Part shown: positions 23,101 through 35,200 of the stretch, piece by piece
Layout of the letters: each line of letters begins with the position of its first letter
How positions within the stretch are numbered: position 1 is the stretch's first letter
DNA from: Carallia brachiata
Taxonomy: Eukaryota; Streptophyta; Magnoliopsida; Malpighiales; Rhizophoraceae
Direction: 5' to 3'
Length of the DNA: 64,000 nt
Assembly (NCBI GenBank): GCA_021464245.1
Contig: JADCRB010000071.1
Span: forward strand, 2,294,001-2,358,000
Notes under the pieces: model-generated
The model's database searches: none
Seen by the model: only the letters and a program-made list of their open reading frames with translations
Told to the model about the DNA's origin: nothing
Made by a program: the position numbers and the translations under genes

Positions 23101-23822
23101 CTAGAGCAATTTGTTCTTAACCGTTTGTAGCATTTTAAATCAGGATATACAAATTGGTGCTACAACATCTCTGTATCTCCTTTTGTTGCATCTTATGCAT
23201 AGCCAAAATCAAAGATTTGGCAAATACCATTGCTCCAGCACCTTTCTGTCCACCAGAGGCTTTCATCATAAATTCTAGTGCTAAATTCAATGGTCATAGC
23301 CAGTTGAAAATGTTAGTGTGACGTGGGTGGATGAATGTTCACGGGCTTATTTTAAGGATGTTATAAAGCAAAACCATCATAGTGAAAGAATGTGGAAATG
23401 GTGAAGGTTGTGTTCCTACTCTTCACTTTTGTAATCAAATAAAATTTCAGCAATCCAGATGCGCTATTTGATCATTTTTGTGAGAAACTAAAAGCACTTC
23501 CTGTGCCTGCAGATATGTCCGTTAGTTTCCTTGTCTCCTTTTGCATGGAGCGTTGGTTGATTTGGCTGATAATGGACTGTAAGTGATAGTATACTGGATT
23601 TTATAGTTGTAAAGGATCTGTATCAGTACTTTGTAATTATCCTCGACGCATTGTTATGATTTTCTCATAAGCTTGTTCCCTTCCCTCAGGTGCGTGTACT
23701 TTATCAATTTCAAATGTTCTCCCTTAGTGGGGCTTTGCCTGACCAGCCTCACATCGATCCTCCAGCTGATGTCGCCGCAAATTCTCGTGCGAGGATTGTT
23801 GGTTTGGAGGAACTAAGGTGGT

Positions 23823-24730
23823 TCACCAGTTGTTAGCCATACCCACCTGACGCCCATTGCCTGCTCACAACTTTCCTTTCTACCTTGTTACGCTACGCGG
23901 AACGCGTATATACTGCCGTCTTGACAGTGTCCCACATCAACAAAATGTATGTCCAACAATCGGCTCTTCCGAATATGTCTTCTCTGCGAATCCAGGAATC
24001 GAAGTTTGTAACAAGGTAGCTCACTTGTAGGTCGTCTACAATCCCAGTAAAGATAGAGTTTCCAACCCGCATAACAGCGTACTTGTCTTCTGCCACCGAG
24101 TATACGTTAGAGAGGAATCTGCTTTGCCTTGGGTGGTAAATATAGAGAGGAATCTTAGAGCTCAAATAAAGACTAGGAAAGGGTCTAGGAAAGGGTCATG
24201 GGAAGTTTGTAGGAAGCTCCATCCCACTTATATTCAGCACAAAAGTTAGGTACGGTGTTATGCGGATTGAAAACTTTGTCTTTACTGTAATTTTAGAGGA
24301 TCTGTAAGCGAGGTACCTTGCTACAGGCTTCGGGTTTTTGGAGAACCCATGTACGGAAGGGCCGAAAGTTGATGTAACGATCTCGTGAGGTATGCATGCA
24401 TGGGTGGACGAGAAAGTTGTAAGCACACACTAACAGGACTATTTTGGCACGTCGCTGCAGGAGGGTAATAATTCATGCGCATAAGGGTATATCCCTCGAA
24501 ATAAGAGTGTTGGGTTCGAAATAGACATCAGTTGCAGTGGAAATGGGTTCAAAACAGACACTGCAACGATGCTAGTGAATGCGAGAATGGACTCTGAATA
24601 GACTTTAAACAGCTTATGATCATGTTTTCAGAGGAGACAGAAAATGATTTGCACAAGCGTTGTTCGATTGTACAAACGTTACAGATGTAGAAGAAACTTT
24701 CAACATCTCTTTTTGTAACTTTTCAATTTG
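23823..24730 (-). other. Unexplained segment with a broken minus-strand open frame
   Basis: This stretch is visibly richer in G and C than its surroundings and fits no element I know. On the minus strand one frame is open from about 24426 to 23893 apart from a single TGA near 24200. It runs through FSIRITPYLTFVLNISGMEL, then YHPRQSRFLSNVYSVAEDKY and LVTNFDSWIRREDIFG. No domain, signal or repeat is recognised. It may be a captured gene fragment, a transposon or virus-derived remnant, or chance. The plus strand at 24508-24580 has two similar GGGTTCRAAAYAGACA units. Confidence 0.3.
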
Positions 24731-27590
24731 GGCAGCTCTATGCATCCTACTGTTTTTAAAATTCTGAAATCTAATTCAAATTATAAATTAATTAGCATAA
24801 AAAAAACGAATATAGCTTTTGGCAACATAAATATGTAGGAAAAATGGCACAAATTGTTCTTGTTACATTATAAACTCTTAAGAAATACGTGTTAAATTCT
24901 TCGTTTTCTTTTGTTTTTGTCATCGAACTGAAAAAATAATGTAGGTATATTAATTATTGTATTTGTAAGTTTAGACTGAGAATTATTTATAGACGTTTTC
25001 ATTAAACTTTCTTTTCAGGAAAGATTTCTTACTCGTATATTATTAAGTTCAAATGAGTCACCTCATCTCAGTCTTAATATTAATTGAATATAGAATCCAA
25101 CGATATACTTTTTACATATAATCTCCTTAATTTGAAGGCGAATGACTAAAAAGAAACTCGAAAACAGACTGATGCAACAGAAAGCACACATACATGATCC
25201 CTCTATTACTAGTAATGTTCTCTGAAAGTATACGCATGCTAAATGAATCATAAAATATTAATTTAATTTGATCTTCTTCCAATGGAGAACAAATAAGAAA
25301 AAATATTATATTGAAAAACAATTCTTATAAACGAGCGTAGTATTACACAATTAATTGTACGTGACGTTCATACAATTTATTTATATGGTTGATTGATAAG
25401 ACTATACATCAACTCTAAAATGAGAGTACGTCGTTGCCGCGAGAAGCCTCGTTGGGTTACACTTTATGGTTTCTTAAATCAGACTATTGCATTATTTTCT
25501 CAATTGGGATGTTAGTTTGCAATAACGCTAGTTCTTATCCACAGGATGGACATATGAGCATATCCACATACTTGTGTGTGTGTGTGTGTGTGTGTGTGAT
25601 TAAGGATAAGATTAAGATCTTTTCAATGAACTTCGATGATAGGACATAGAGTATTATTTTCGAAAATTTTGTACAATAAAATTAGGTAGATAGAAGAATT
25701 AAACACATTCATAGATACAAACAACAATAATTATTAATTACTATTGACATATTTTTTGATAGATAATAATCAATAGTTACAATTAAGTGATTGGGTTTTC
25801 ATCCATGAATGCATCTAATTTTCGTGTCCATGTAATAAAATTCAATTTGATAACCCATGGTTACTACGATTAGAATGAGCAATTTGAAACCCCAAAAATA
25901 AAGAAGAAGGAAGAGGAGAATGACTGAATGAGGCTTTAAATAGCTAGGGCCAACGATGTTTCCGTTTTCCTTTTCTTTTTTGTGGTCCATGTGATTTAAT
26001 GAGCTTTCATACTTGGAAAAAAAAAAAAAAAATTCTGCATCGCATACGTTGTGTAATATATGAAAATTAAACGTCGCGTGGAATACTTGCATGCATTTCC
26101 CTTGCTTGTCAGACTTCACATATTGTCTTGGAGTTTTAGTGACAGTGACTACCAATAATGCTGCAGTTGCCGTTTGCAGCTATTCGAATTTTATAATTCT
26201 GATGGCAATTTTATCATGTACTCAACTGGATTGGTTGTGATGATCTACACACTTATAATGTATCTTTTTTTATTTAAAAAAAAAAAAAAAAGGCTGGTGG
26301 TATATCAGACTGAGAAGATTGGAACTAGTCGTCTAGGTGGGCGACAAGCTTTTAAAAAAAAATTCATTTTCCAATAAAAATCAATCAGATGGTGGAAGTT
26401 CGTCAATGCTCATTGCTGACAAACAATAAGCACCAGCTTTGCTTGAAAGCAATGCTTTGAGGGCGATAGAGCAAGACATTTGGCATTGAATTCAACCAAT
26501 TATATATATCTACTTTCAAAGCATTGGTGAACATTACTGATTTAAAAATGTCTATGTCATAATCTTTTAGCACGCAACCTTACACATATGATAAACATTG
26601 TTACGTGGTTATAAATCAGTCTAATCAACATAGCGAACACCCCCCGCCCCCAACCCAAAAACAAATCACACTAAAAAGTAGTTTACTTCTTTCATTGGCT
26701 TTGCAAAATAAAAGAAAATTGAATTTTTCTCGATGAATAATCCTTACACAATATAATATCAGTGGGACCTTCAAAATGTACAATGTGTGTGTGTGGGTTT
26801 CTTGCTTGAGAAATCCGATGACATTTGGAGAGTGGGAATCGAATGAAGATAGGAAACAAACAAATGCAAGTTGAATTCAAGACGATTATTCTCTTTTAGG
26901 AAGCAAATAACCTTTTTGGTTTACGGACCAAAATAGATGATTTAAAGTCGATGCCAGAAAGGATGGTTTCCGTAAATTTCTTATCTGGGTATATATGATC
27001 TGCCTGTAATGGAAGTTTCGTTCAAATAGATTGAATGTGCGGTTAGCCTACCATTTAATTCCAGCGAGGAAAAGTAGAGCATTGCTAGACAGCTGTGGCT
27101 GGCTTCAAGTCCTATCACGAAACTAGCTACTCGACAAGCGCGTCGATGAATGAAAAAGGAATTCGATTAGCAAAATAATTGGAGCAACCTCCAGCCAACC
27201 ACATCTGAACGCCATTCCCAATTCAAATTCGGCAAGCAATGATAAGAGTGACACATTTTTTCCCACACATGCTCGGCACAAGGGCATTTCGAGGGGCCCT
27301 CAAAAACGATCATAAAAATGGTCTTGTATAGTACAAGTGTGGATTTTGGAGAATCCCTCCAAAACGATCCTCAAAAATAATGGAGCAAAAAAGTGTGGTT
27401 GTCTAATGATGCTCTTCGCAATTAGTTGTTGGGTCCCCTACCATACCAAGAGAAGAGCCAAGTCAATGTGAATGAATCGCCCTCACACGCATGCATATTT
27501 TCCCAACCACTTAGAACCATAAATAACTTTGGCCTAACTTACCAATATTGCATGCCCCATAAAATCAAACTTCCTAGTAAAGTCTCCACC
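24731..27590. other. Intergenic, XTH upstream region
   Basis: No gene recognised. Contains a GT microsatellite at about 25574-25598 and a shorter one near 26783-26796, several A/T runs and scattered short frames without family similarity. The last few hundred bases are the probable XTH promoter. Confidence 0.5.
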
Positions 27591-27600
27591 ATATATATGT
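27591..27600 (+). promoter_or_regulatory. Probable TATA box of the XTH gene
   Basis: ATATATATGT lies about 95 nt before the XTH start codon, a spacing typical of a TATA box with a 60-70 nt leader. Confidence 0.5.
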
Positions 27601-27692
27601 ACGCCATTACAAGCTGCCATTTCCATGCATGCACATTACCAAGTGCTAACCTTTCTTCTTGCTCTCTCTGCTTAGTTTATTGCCAATCGATC

Positions 27693-29533
27693 ATGACTTT
27701 TCCAAATTTGGCTAGTTCATTAATCCTATTGGGGCTTTTGGTCACGGTGGCTTTGGCTGGTAACTTCAACCAAGATTTTGACATCACATGGGGCGATGGG
27801 CGTGCAAACATCCTTCAAAATGGCCAGCTTCTCACGTTGTCTCTTGACAAAGCCTCTGGCTCAGGGTTTCGGTCTAAGAATCAGTACTTGTTTGGGAAGA
27901 TCGATATGCAGATAAAGCTAGTGCCTGGTAACTCTGCCGGCACCGTCACCGCTTACTATGTAAGTTCAAGTATCTTATAAATGATCATAATTCATAAAAG
28001 GTTGAGTTTGCCTGTAGCACCACATTTTTTGATTACTCATATCATCATAAGTTTAGGTGAGCTTGACTATATAAATATGATTAATGAAATATGTGGAAAC
28101 ATGCTGTTAATTTAATACTATTTAATAATTTATTTATTTTTTATTTTTTTAAATTCAATATATTCTTTATTATCTAATAACCTAAATTATTACTTTTTTT
28201 ATTATATTCTTACTTATACGTGTCTGCTAAACATTTTTTATTTTAAATCATGGTTCCTGTATTCACAATGTTGCTAGTAACAATAATTAATTACTGCTGA
28301 CATTACTTGTAACTCTTGCCGTATTAGGTGTAGTTGACCTTAACTCAGTATAATTAGCACCCCTTTTGATTGAAAGAACTCTCTCTCTCTCTCTCTCTTT
28401 CCCTCCTCCCCTTCTCCTTGTATGTTGAAAGGGCCATTTTATGACAATATACGAGTGAATGTGTAAAAGATATATAATTAATTTAATAATATTTAATAAT
28501 TTATTTATTTATTTTTTAAATTTAATATATTTTTTATAATTTAATAATTTAAATATTTATATACTCACTATATTCTTACCCATCCACCTTCACCTTTTTT
28601 TTTTTTTCTCTACCATTAATTGTTCTAGACTTTTGGAGTGTCTTTTGTTTGGTTGGTCTTCGTATCTCATAACTTGTGGACATGTTTTTAATGGTTGATG
28701 GATTGCAGCTGTCCTCATTGGGGTCAAGCCACGATGAAATAGACTTTGAATTCCTAGGTAACCTCAGCGGAGACCCTTATATTCTTCATACTAATTTGTT
28801 CACACAAGGGAAGGGAAGTAGAGAGCAGCAATTCTATCTTTGGTTTGACCCCACCAAAGACTTCCACACCTATTCTGTTCTATGGAATCCTCTAAGTATC
28901 GTGTAAGTTTCTCTTTCTTTATCTCTATATGTAAAAAAAAGTTTTAATACTACTAACAACATAATCTAGTAATAGAACAGTTAAATTTTTAATTCTAGTA
29001 ATTTGGATTCAAGTCTTATTGACAAAAAAAAAAATATTTTTAATAAATAGTTTGTCATATATCAGTTAATTATTAACATGTACAATATTTTCCCTTCTTA
29101 TTTTGTTTTAAAAATGTTTTGTGTCTTTTATAGTTTTTATGTGGATGGGACGCCCATTAGAGAGTTCAGGAATTTGGAATCAAAAGGAATCGCTTTCCCA
29201 AAGAGCCAACCAATGTGGCTATATTCGAGCCTATGGAATGGGGACGACTGGGCCACAAGGGGTGGACTTGTGAAGATAGATTGGAGCCAAGCGCCGTTCA
29301 CAGCTTCCTATAGAAACTTCAACGCCCAAGCTTGCATTTGGTCGTCCGCCTCCACCTCCTCCTCCTGTTCATCATCATCATCATCGTCCGGCAACAACTC
29401 TTGGATGTCACAATCGCTGGACAGCACAGGCCATGCAAGGATCAAATGGGTCCAGCAGAACTACATGATCTATAACTATTGTACCGATACCAAGCGCTTT
29501 CCACAAGGATTCCCTCCTGAATGCTCACTCTAG
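27693..29533 (+). CDS. Xyloglucan endotransglucosylase/hydrolase (XTH)
   Basis: Secreted GH16 enzyme that cuts and rejoins xyloglucan in the cell wall. Three exons (27693-27959, 28709-28902, 29134-29533) with GT-AG introns give 286 aa, the family's usual length. The start at 27693 gives a signal peptide ending near ALA (residues 20-22), then [15 protein letters not shown]. The catalytic motif [11 protein letters not shown] opens exon 2, followed by the conserved N-glycosylation site NLS and DPYILHTN. The C-terminal XET domain has four cysteines (ACIW, SSCSS, YNYCTD, PPEC), and [16 protein letters not shown] is typical. A serine run interrupts the C-terminal extension. It is most like the XTH22/XTH23 (TCH4) group, usually transferases. 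Several AATAAA-like signals follow, the clearest near 29610. No defects seen. Confidence 0.96.
28107..28579. repeat. Direct repeat inside XTH intron 1
   Basis: Segments 28107-28213 and 28478-28579 match closely (TTAATTTAATA, TTTAATAATTTATTTATTT, then a conserved end TATATTCTTAC). They are about 370 bp apart in the intron and separated by a CT microsatellite at 28381-28399. Probably two copies of an AT-rich non-coding element. Confidence 0.65.
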
Positions 29534-30244
29534 CTTGCATGAGTGAAATGATCATGAATGAATATTTTTTGTCTTTTGTTATTCATTTCATATATGTTTC
29601 TCTGCGATGTGACCAATAAACTGCTAGTGTTCGTCTATATGTACGTGGATATGTTGTTCAAATTGATAATAAAATAATCAGTTAATTAGTAATTGTTTAA
29701 ATAACTATTTTCTAATGAAAATGTGCAGAATTTTGGTGTTTCAATTATATTAACAAAATTTTAATAATTTTTATAATAATATTGATAATTTTTATAATAA
29801 AAATTAAAAATTATTTTTTTATTATAAATATTATTAATTTTATTATAAAAATTATTTATTTTATTTTATTCAAAACATCGATTAAAATATAAAATTTTAA
29901 CATACTAACATTTTCTCTTTTCTATCCATCCCTCGCTAAGCAAGGAGTGGCAGACTCTTCATAACTGATAGACTCTCTCCAAAATTTAGACACCAAGTCA
30001 GAGGCCTCTTGTCTCTCCCCGACCCCCCCACGCCCCAAAAAAACGAAAAAAAAAACAGAAAGAGGGAAATAGGGGCTTCTGGGCCCTTAACGGCGCACTA
30101 CGAGAAAAGAAGGTTCAAACAGTCCGGCACTTGGGTCAAGTTTCTCACTCTCCGGTCTCAGCCACAGATTCTTCAAAATAAGATTATGGGCCAAGCCATC
30201 AATCACCAAGTCCAGCCTTACAATAGAATCCCATGGTAAGATTT
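29534..30244. other. XTH 3' flank and intergenic DNA
   Basis: Probable XTH 3' UTR to about 29640, then AT-rich sequence. A short plus-strand frame at 30009-30239 has no family match and is judged non-coding. Confidence 0.5.
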
Positions 30245-30433
30245 GTTACAGCGAGAATGATAAGAGTCTGTCACCGTTTAATCAGAGATCTTGAATTTAA
30301 AATTTTAGAAATACAGTTGCATTAAATACTTGTTAAAAAATCTTTATCACTTTTTGAGATCCTTCCCGAATTGGTCCAAATTAATTAAGTTATTAAACTG
30401 GACACTAAACTGTTTTAAATAAAAAAAAAAAAA
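30245..30433 (+). mobile_element. SINE-like retroposon copy 2
   Basis: Same family as 9401-9623 (which is in reverse). It contains CACCGTTTAATCAGAGATC, CAGTTGCATTAAATACTT and a 3' end near TTAAACTGGACACTAAACTG followed by an A-run at 30421-30433. The 5' boundary is approximate. Confidence 0.65.
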
Positions 30434-30504
30434 TGAGTTGTGAGTTACACGATAGAAAGTTCACAATTTATATTCGCATTTGAAAATACAACCCTTAAAC
30501 TCTT

Positions 30505-31370
30505 AAATGCAAAGTAAACATACCAAGCATCCCGAAGTCTTTGAGAAATTTGTTGCAGAACCAAACATTTTAAGAAATAATTGGAAGGGAAAGAAAAGGG
30601 GACACAATGGCGGCATAGGACAAAAAAAAAATTTAAAACTTATTTTTTTCCGGTGCTTCTCTTCTCTTTTCGCATCCAAGAAAATGAGAGAAACAAAGAG
30701 AAGGCATCGAAGAGAGCAGAGGCAGAACAACGAGCGAGGCCGAGGGTCTTACATTTTACCTCTAGAAAGGGTAATTTTTCTTTTTGTTTTTTTTTTGTCA
30801 TAAAAATAGTAGCCAAAGTGGGTAATCACTCTAAGGATGGAGATTAGTACTCCCGATTCATGTTTCCGCTCCTAATAAGGGCCTTTGCTAAATTTTGAAT
30901 CCTTACCTTCATTGACTAAAATATTCGCTTAAGTTGTTTTACCTTCGTGGCTGCAGGTTTGGTTCCGGGTTCGATATTTAACAAGTGCTAATTTTTATTT
31001 TCGACCCAAAATCCAAAAAACCTACTTGATCCAATTTGTTGTATTTTTATTCTTAAAAAAAATTTGTTGCATTTTTTTTTTCTAGTTTTTTTTAACCATT
31101 TTCTTTTTTTGGTACTTTGGAACAAGAACCCTACTTTACACTAATTTTTTCCTTTTTTTTTTTTTTTTTTTCCTTTAAGATTGATGGAACGTTGTATCCG
31201 GAAAAAAAAAATGAAACACAAACTTTAAAGATTTCTCTGCTCTCACATGGATTTCCGCATTAGATGAATATTTCCCAAAGTGAAATCCTTTTCCTTCTCT
31301 AATTGGGTTTTGCACACCACATGAGGATTCTTCTTGCTCGACTTCAACGTAGCCTGTTGTTCGGTAAACA
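30505..31370 (+). repeat. Diverged segmental duplicate of 36430-37535, copy A
   Basis: Two blocks match the region upstream of OXA1 in the same orientation: 30530-30760 with 36440-36670 (GGGAAAGAAAAGGGGACACAA, CGCTTCT, AGAAAC-AAAGAGAAGGC, GCGAGCGAGGC) and 31255-31365 with 37430-37530 (AAAGTGAAAT, TTTTCCT, TTCTTCTTGCTCGACTTC, AACGTAG). No coding potential is evident. Confidence 0.6.
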
Positions 31371-32220
31371 GATTGCGTCCAGACAAATAAAATAAAAAAA
31401 AAAAGAATTAGATAATAAAATTTAAGAAGCAACAAAAAGAGTAGATCAATCAAACTTCACTTAATCACACAAATAAATGAAATTGAATGTAAAAAAAATT
31501 ACTTTATTACCTTATTATTATTATTATGTTGTTTTTTATATGTTAACACGTAGTGATACTTAAAAAGATATTTTAAAGACCTTTGGGAATGTAGTCAATA
31601 ATGAATGTAGTCAATAATGGGCAGCTTTAACTCCCGTTTTGGATTAATGTGTGGCATACTTCTGGTGTTATCAAACACTAATTAATTTACATTTGATACA
31701 TAACACAAATTTATAAACGTCAACCATGCAACTTTTGTAATTGGCAATTTTTTGTTTTTTGGATCATCACTTAATCATCACTATAAGCGATACAAAGTAG
31801 TTTGTAACCATTGCAGTTTCTAAACTATGGGTGGTTTCAAGTTTTAGTGCGTCGGTTCAATGTATACTACGTGTCAATTCAGTTCATTGGCTTCAGCCAG
31901 TCATGCATCTTTAACAATTACAGACAGGTTAAAAGATCAATAGATAATGCGATTACTTACCCACGATTTCTGCAATCCACAAGTATGCGCAGACTGGCTA
32001 GTACCCGCACTCGAATGCTCAAAGAATACAAAATTTAAAACTCATCAGCAAGACTATTGCTGATCAAAACTGCAAGGCAATACAGCCAAACAACAGGGGC
32101 ACCAAGGCCTAGCCTATTAAATACAGCTTATCAAAAGATTAGCTTTAGGAAATACTATAATAACTTTAATGGCAGTCAACCGTCATTGTTGGAATCAAGA
32201 TAGTTCGACTTCTCAAGGCT
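31371..32220. other. Intergenic, OXA1 3' flank
   Basis: No gene recognised. The part next to 32221 should contain the OXA1 3' UTR on the minus strand. Confidence 0.5.
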
Positions 32221-35200
32221 TCACCTCTTCTTGTTTTTCTTTCTTCCCTTCACTTGCTTCTCTAGATTCCTTGGTCTTTGACCGATGACTGAGGATGAAG
32301 ATGTCCCTTGGTTTCCAAGCTTTGGTGATCCAACAGGCGTGGACAAGGTAGGTTCCTGTCTCACTTTTGTGGCTTGTTTGATTGCAGAAAACAGGTCGAA
32401 AGAAGACTTTGGGGCAGCAGTTGGTGGCATGACAGTTATTTCAGGAACACCCAAGAACTTTCTTACTCCAGGAACTTTGACCACTGAAAGATGTGAGAAC
32501 AGGATAAGATGTTGAAGACATAAGTGGACATGAGACTGGGAAATTCAAAATTAAAATTCTGCAGTGAACTTGCACTCTAATCCAAAATGTGATTAGGAAG
32601 TCAAGAAACAGGAAACACTTGCCTAACCCATAGCTTAATGAAAACACGCTGGATGTAATCCAATAACAAAAGAGAGCCTGTCAAAAGGCAACCAGAGATC
32701 AACTTTTATCATTCGCCCCATGAAGTCTTTCTCAAAACTAAAGAACAAAAGAGTCTGCTGTTATCACGCAATTACATAATAAACTGAAAACAAGATTCAA
32801 CAAAATGAGCAGGCCGCAAAAAGTCAACAAAATGGGCCTGGCAAGCCCTAATAAAAGACTGAAGCTGCATATACCATTCCAAAAGCCATAACTCTTGACC
32901 TTCAATGAGATGACAAAAAAAAAAAAAAAAGAGTAAAACATGGAGATGTAGTTTATTCTTGAAAAAAAAACAGAGAGAGAGAGAGAGAGAAAAGAAGATG
33001 AACTCAATGGTGCAAGGTGGACAACATAAACAGGGAGTTGGTGTAAGAACTTCAGATCAAGGTATAACAAAAGTTTAACTTTGCATTTTCCAGAATAAAT
33101 GTCAACAAAAATCTCATGAGTTAGGCATAAAGAAGCCAAGATTACCTTTGGAAAACTCATGGTCAAGGGAACTGATGCAGCAGCCAAAAATCTTGAAACA
33201 TTCTTAATGGTGCTGGTAGCAGAATTTCCTTCCATTCCTTCATGCGTGTTCAACTGGCGAGAGGCACAAATTTAGTTGATTAAACCACAAAGCAACATGA
33301 ACTACAACTGAACAAAATGTTGCAAGATGCAACTTAAGGTGAAGGAATTACAAGAACAAGAACCAACTAATATTCATAGAAAAATACAGAAAATATATTT
33401 ACCTCCACAGTTACCCAAAAAGTTAATGCTGACAACAACGGGAGCACGTATAAGCTATCTGAGGTTGTGAGATCTATGAACCAAAATGCTCCACCCGTTT
33501 TAAAGGATGGCACCTTTTCCACCATATTTGAAATCTGAATGACAAAAGTGTGATCACGTAAGGAAACTACGCAAAATAAATGCAAAACACAGTATCTGCC
33601 AGCAGTATCGTCGAGAAAAGAGATTCAGCTTACTGCAAGGAAAAAGCTGATGAAGACAGGACCTTGAATAAAGGGCCCCTTCAATGAAGAAAATGGGCTC
33701 ACACCATGTCTGCAAGTGGAAAACTATAATGAACTAAAAACTTATGAAAAATCAGAAGCCATGGATGGAGAAAGAACATAGTAGGCAGATTTTGAAATCT
33801 TGCAGCATCCCAAAAAGCACTTACTCCTTGTAAAGCTTCTTAATTTTTTTCCGGCCTTCAGCCATAGCTGCATGATCCATACCCTGAAAAGAGAAACTAG
33901 TGTCAAAACGACTCAACAAAAGCCTGGAAAAGACTTGACACTGTGAGACACCAAAAATAAAATTATGACAAGTTCACAAGCATTTCAATATTGGTGCACT
34001 GCAGAGTCTGCAGTAAAAGGACTTACCAGGAGGAAGGCAGGAAGAGTGCAAAAAAGATGGTTAAAGAAAAAGAAAAGTCTCATATTGATAGGTTAATGAA
34101 GTTGCAATTTAGCAGCCATTGTCACTGTGTCCAATATTGCACATAACATGCCAACTACTTGTCCACTACACCAAATTAGCAGCCAAAATTATTACTTTGC
34201 ACATAAAAACAAAGCAACACATAATGACAATTGAAATGCAGATGATCAGGCAAATAAATATGCATTTGTGGGAAGTCATCAGTGTAGCAAGCATTATATA
34301 ATCATTAACGACCAGGCATCATACCCTTTCTTGCATTTTTTGATTAATTTCTTCCAAATATGGCATTATCATCTGCACACGAGAGACACATCACAGATAG
34401 TTAGAAGTGATCCAGCTTGCAATTAATATGTGTAGCATTGAAAGGAAGAAAATAAAACCTTTATGAATGATAATTTTGGTTGCATTAATAATATGATCAA
34501 AATAGTTCTAGCATAGAGAAATGGAGAATTCCATTATACTTTATTTTTTCTCTTTGCAATGGTAATTCATGTCACTTTAATAGCATGAACAGCTTATTAT
34601 GCCCAGCAGAATAATAGCAGCAAATTGATGCAAAATGATAGCCTTCTACTCTGCTTACTGGTTGGGCACACCCTTGGTGCCTTTTATTACTGTTCTTTTT
34701 GTAACAAACCAAAAAATTGAAATGTCAATATGACACAATAATAAAAGTAAAGCATGAATAGTGGTGAAGAGATAAGTTAAAAAAAAACATACAGTCAGTT
34801 TTGAAGAGACTTTCAGCTGATTTATTAGAAGTGGAATTGTTGCCCCTCTTATCAGAAGTGTTGTTAAAACTATTGCAGCCCACCTGGGAGATAAAAACAT
34901 GAAAAAGATTAAAAATACGAAAATTATCACAATTACAACACAAATTTAACCAAAAAACTATTTTGTAACATATGCTTTCAAATATATTTACATCGAAATC
35001 TGACACAACCAATTTTTAGGAGAAACCACCCAGCTAAACAGTGCTGCTGTGCACTAATGTTCATCCTTTGAAGAAGAAGCCGTGTAAGTCGCACATAAGA
35101 AGCAAGCAACAATTTGAGGGTTGGTTCTATAGAAATTATATTGATGTCGCATGGATGAAGCATTCATCATCCCACAGAATCCTTTTGCTTAAGTCCCCTG

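Larger units (their letters stand above)
17608..23822 (+). pseudogene. Decayed TT9/GFS9 (CLEC16A-like) gene
   Basis: Unprocessed pseudogene related to Arabidopsis TT9/GFS9, a Golgi-associated FPL-domain protein needed for vacuolar trafficking and flavonoid accumulation. Exon remnants keep order and splice sites: exon 1 copy A 17608-17665 (MWISLWRSRNRF) and copy B near 19722-19773 (start codon lost, GTG); 20938-20990 (LTDQPQIVQIVSKVDQ); 21081-21157 (DFVIEAVRSISEL, GDQHD); 21236-21367 (FFTEKQVLGE, then a 1-nt loss and a TAG at 21341); 21464-21556; about 22420-22531 (EEVISFPLYFE, FAFHEANVI); 22643-22756 (VNRFVAKAPLADSFSNLITF); about 22850-23010, with TAA at 22915 before FNDVISTGVPGVVRLI; about 23460-23516; 23690-23820 (GALPDQPHIDPP, NSRARIVGLEE). 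Several frameshifts and stops, and loss of everything after SRARI, exclude function. Confidence 0.82.

Noticed and set aside
30009..30239. Plus-strand frame followed by a GTAAG, possible first exon
   Set aside because: No second exon with matching phase or similarity downstream, and a SINE begins immediately after.
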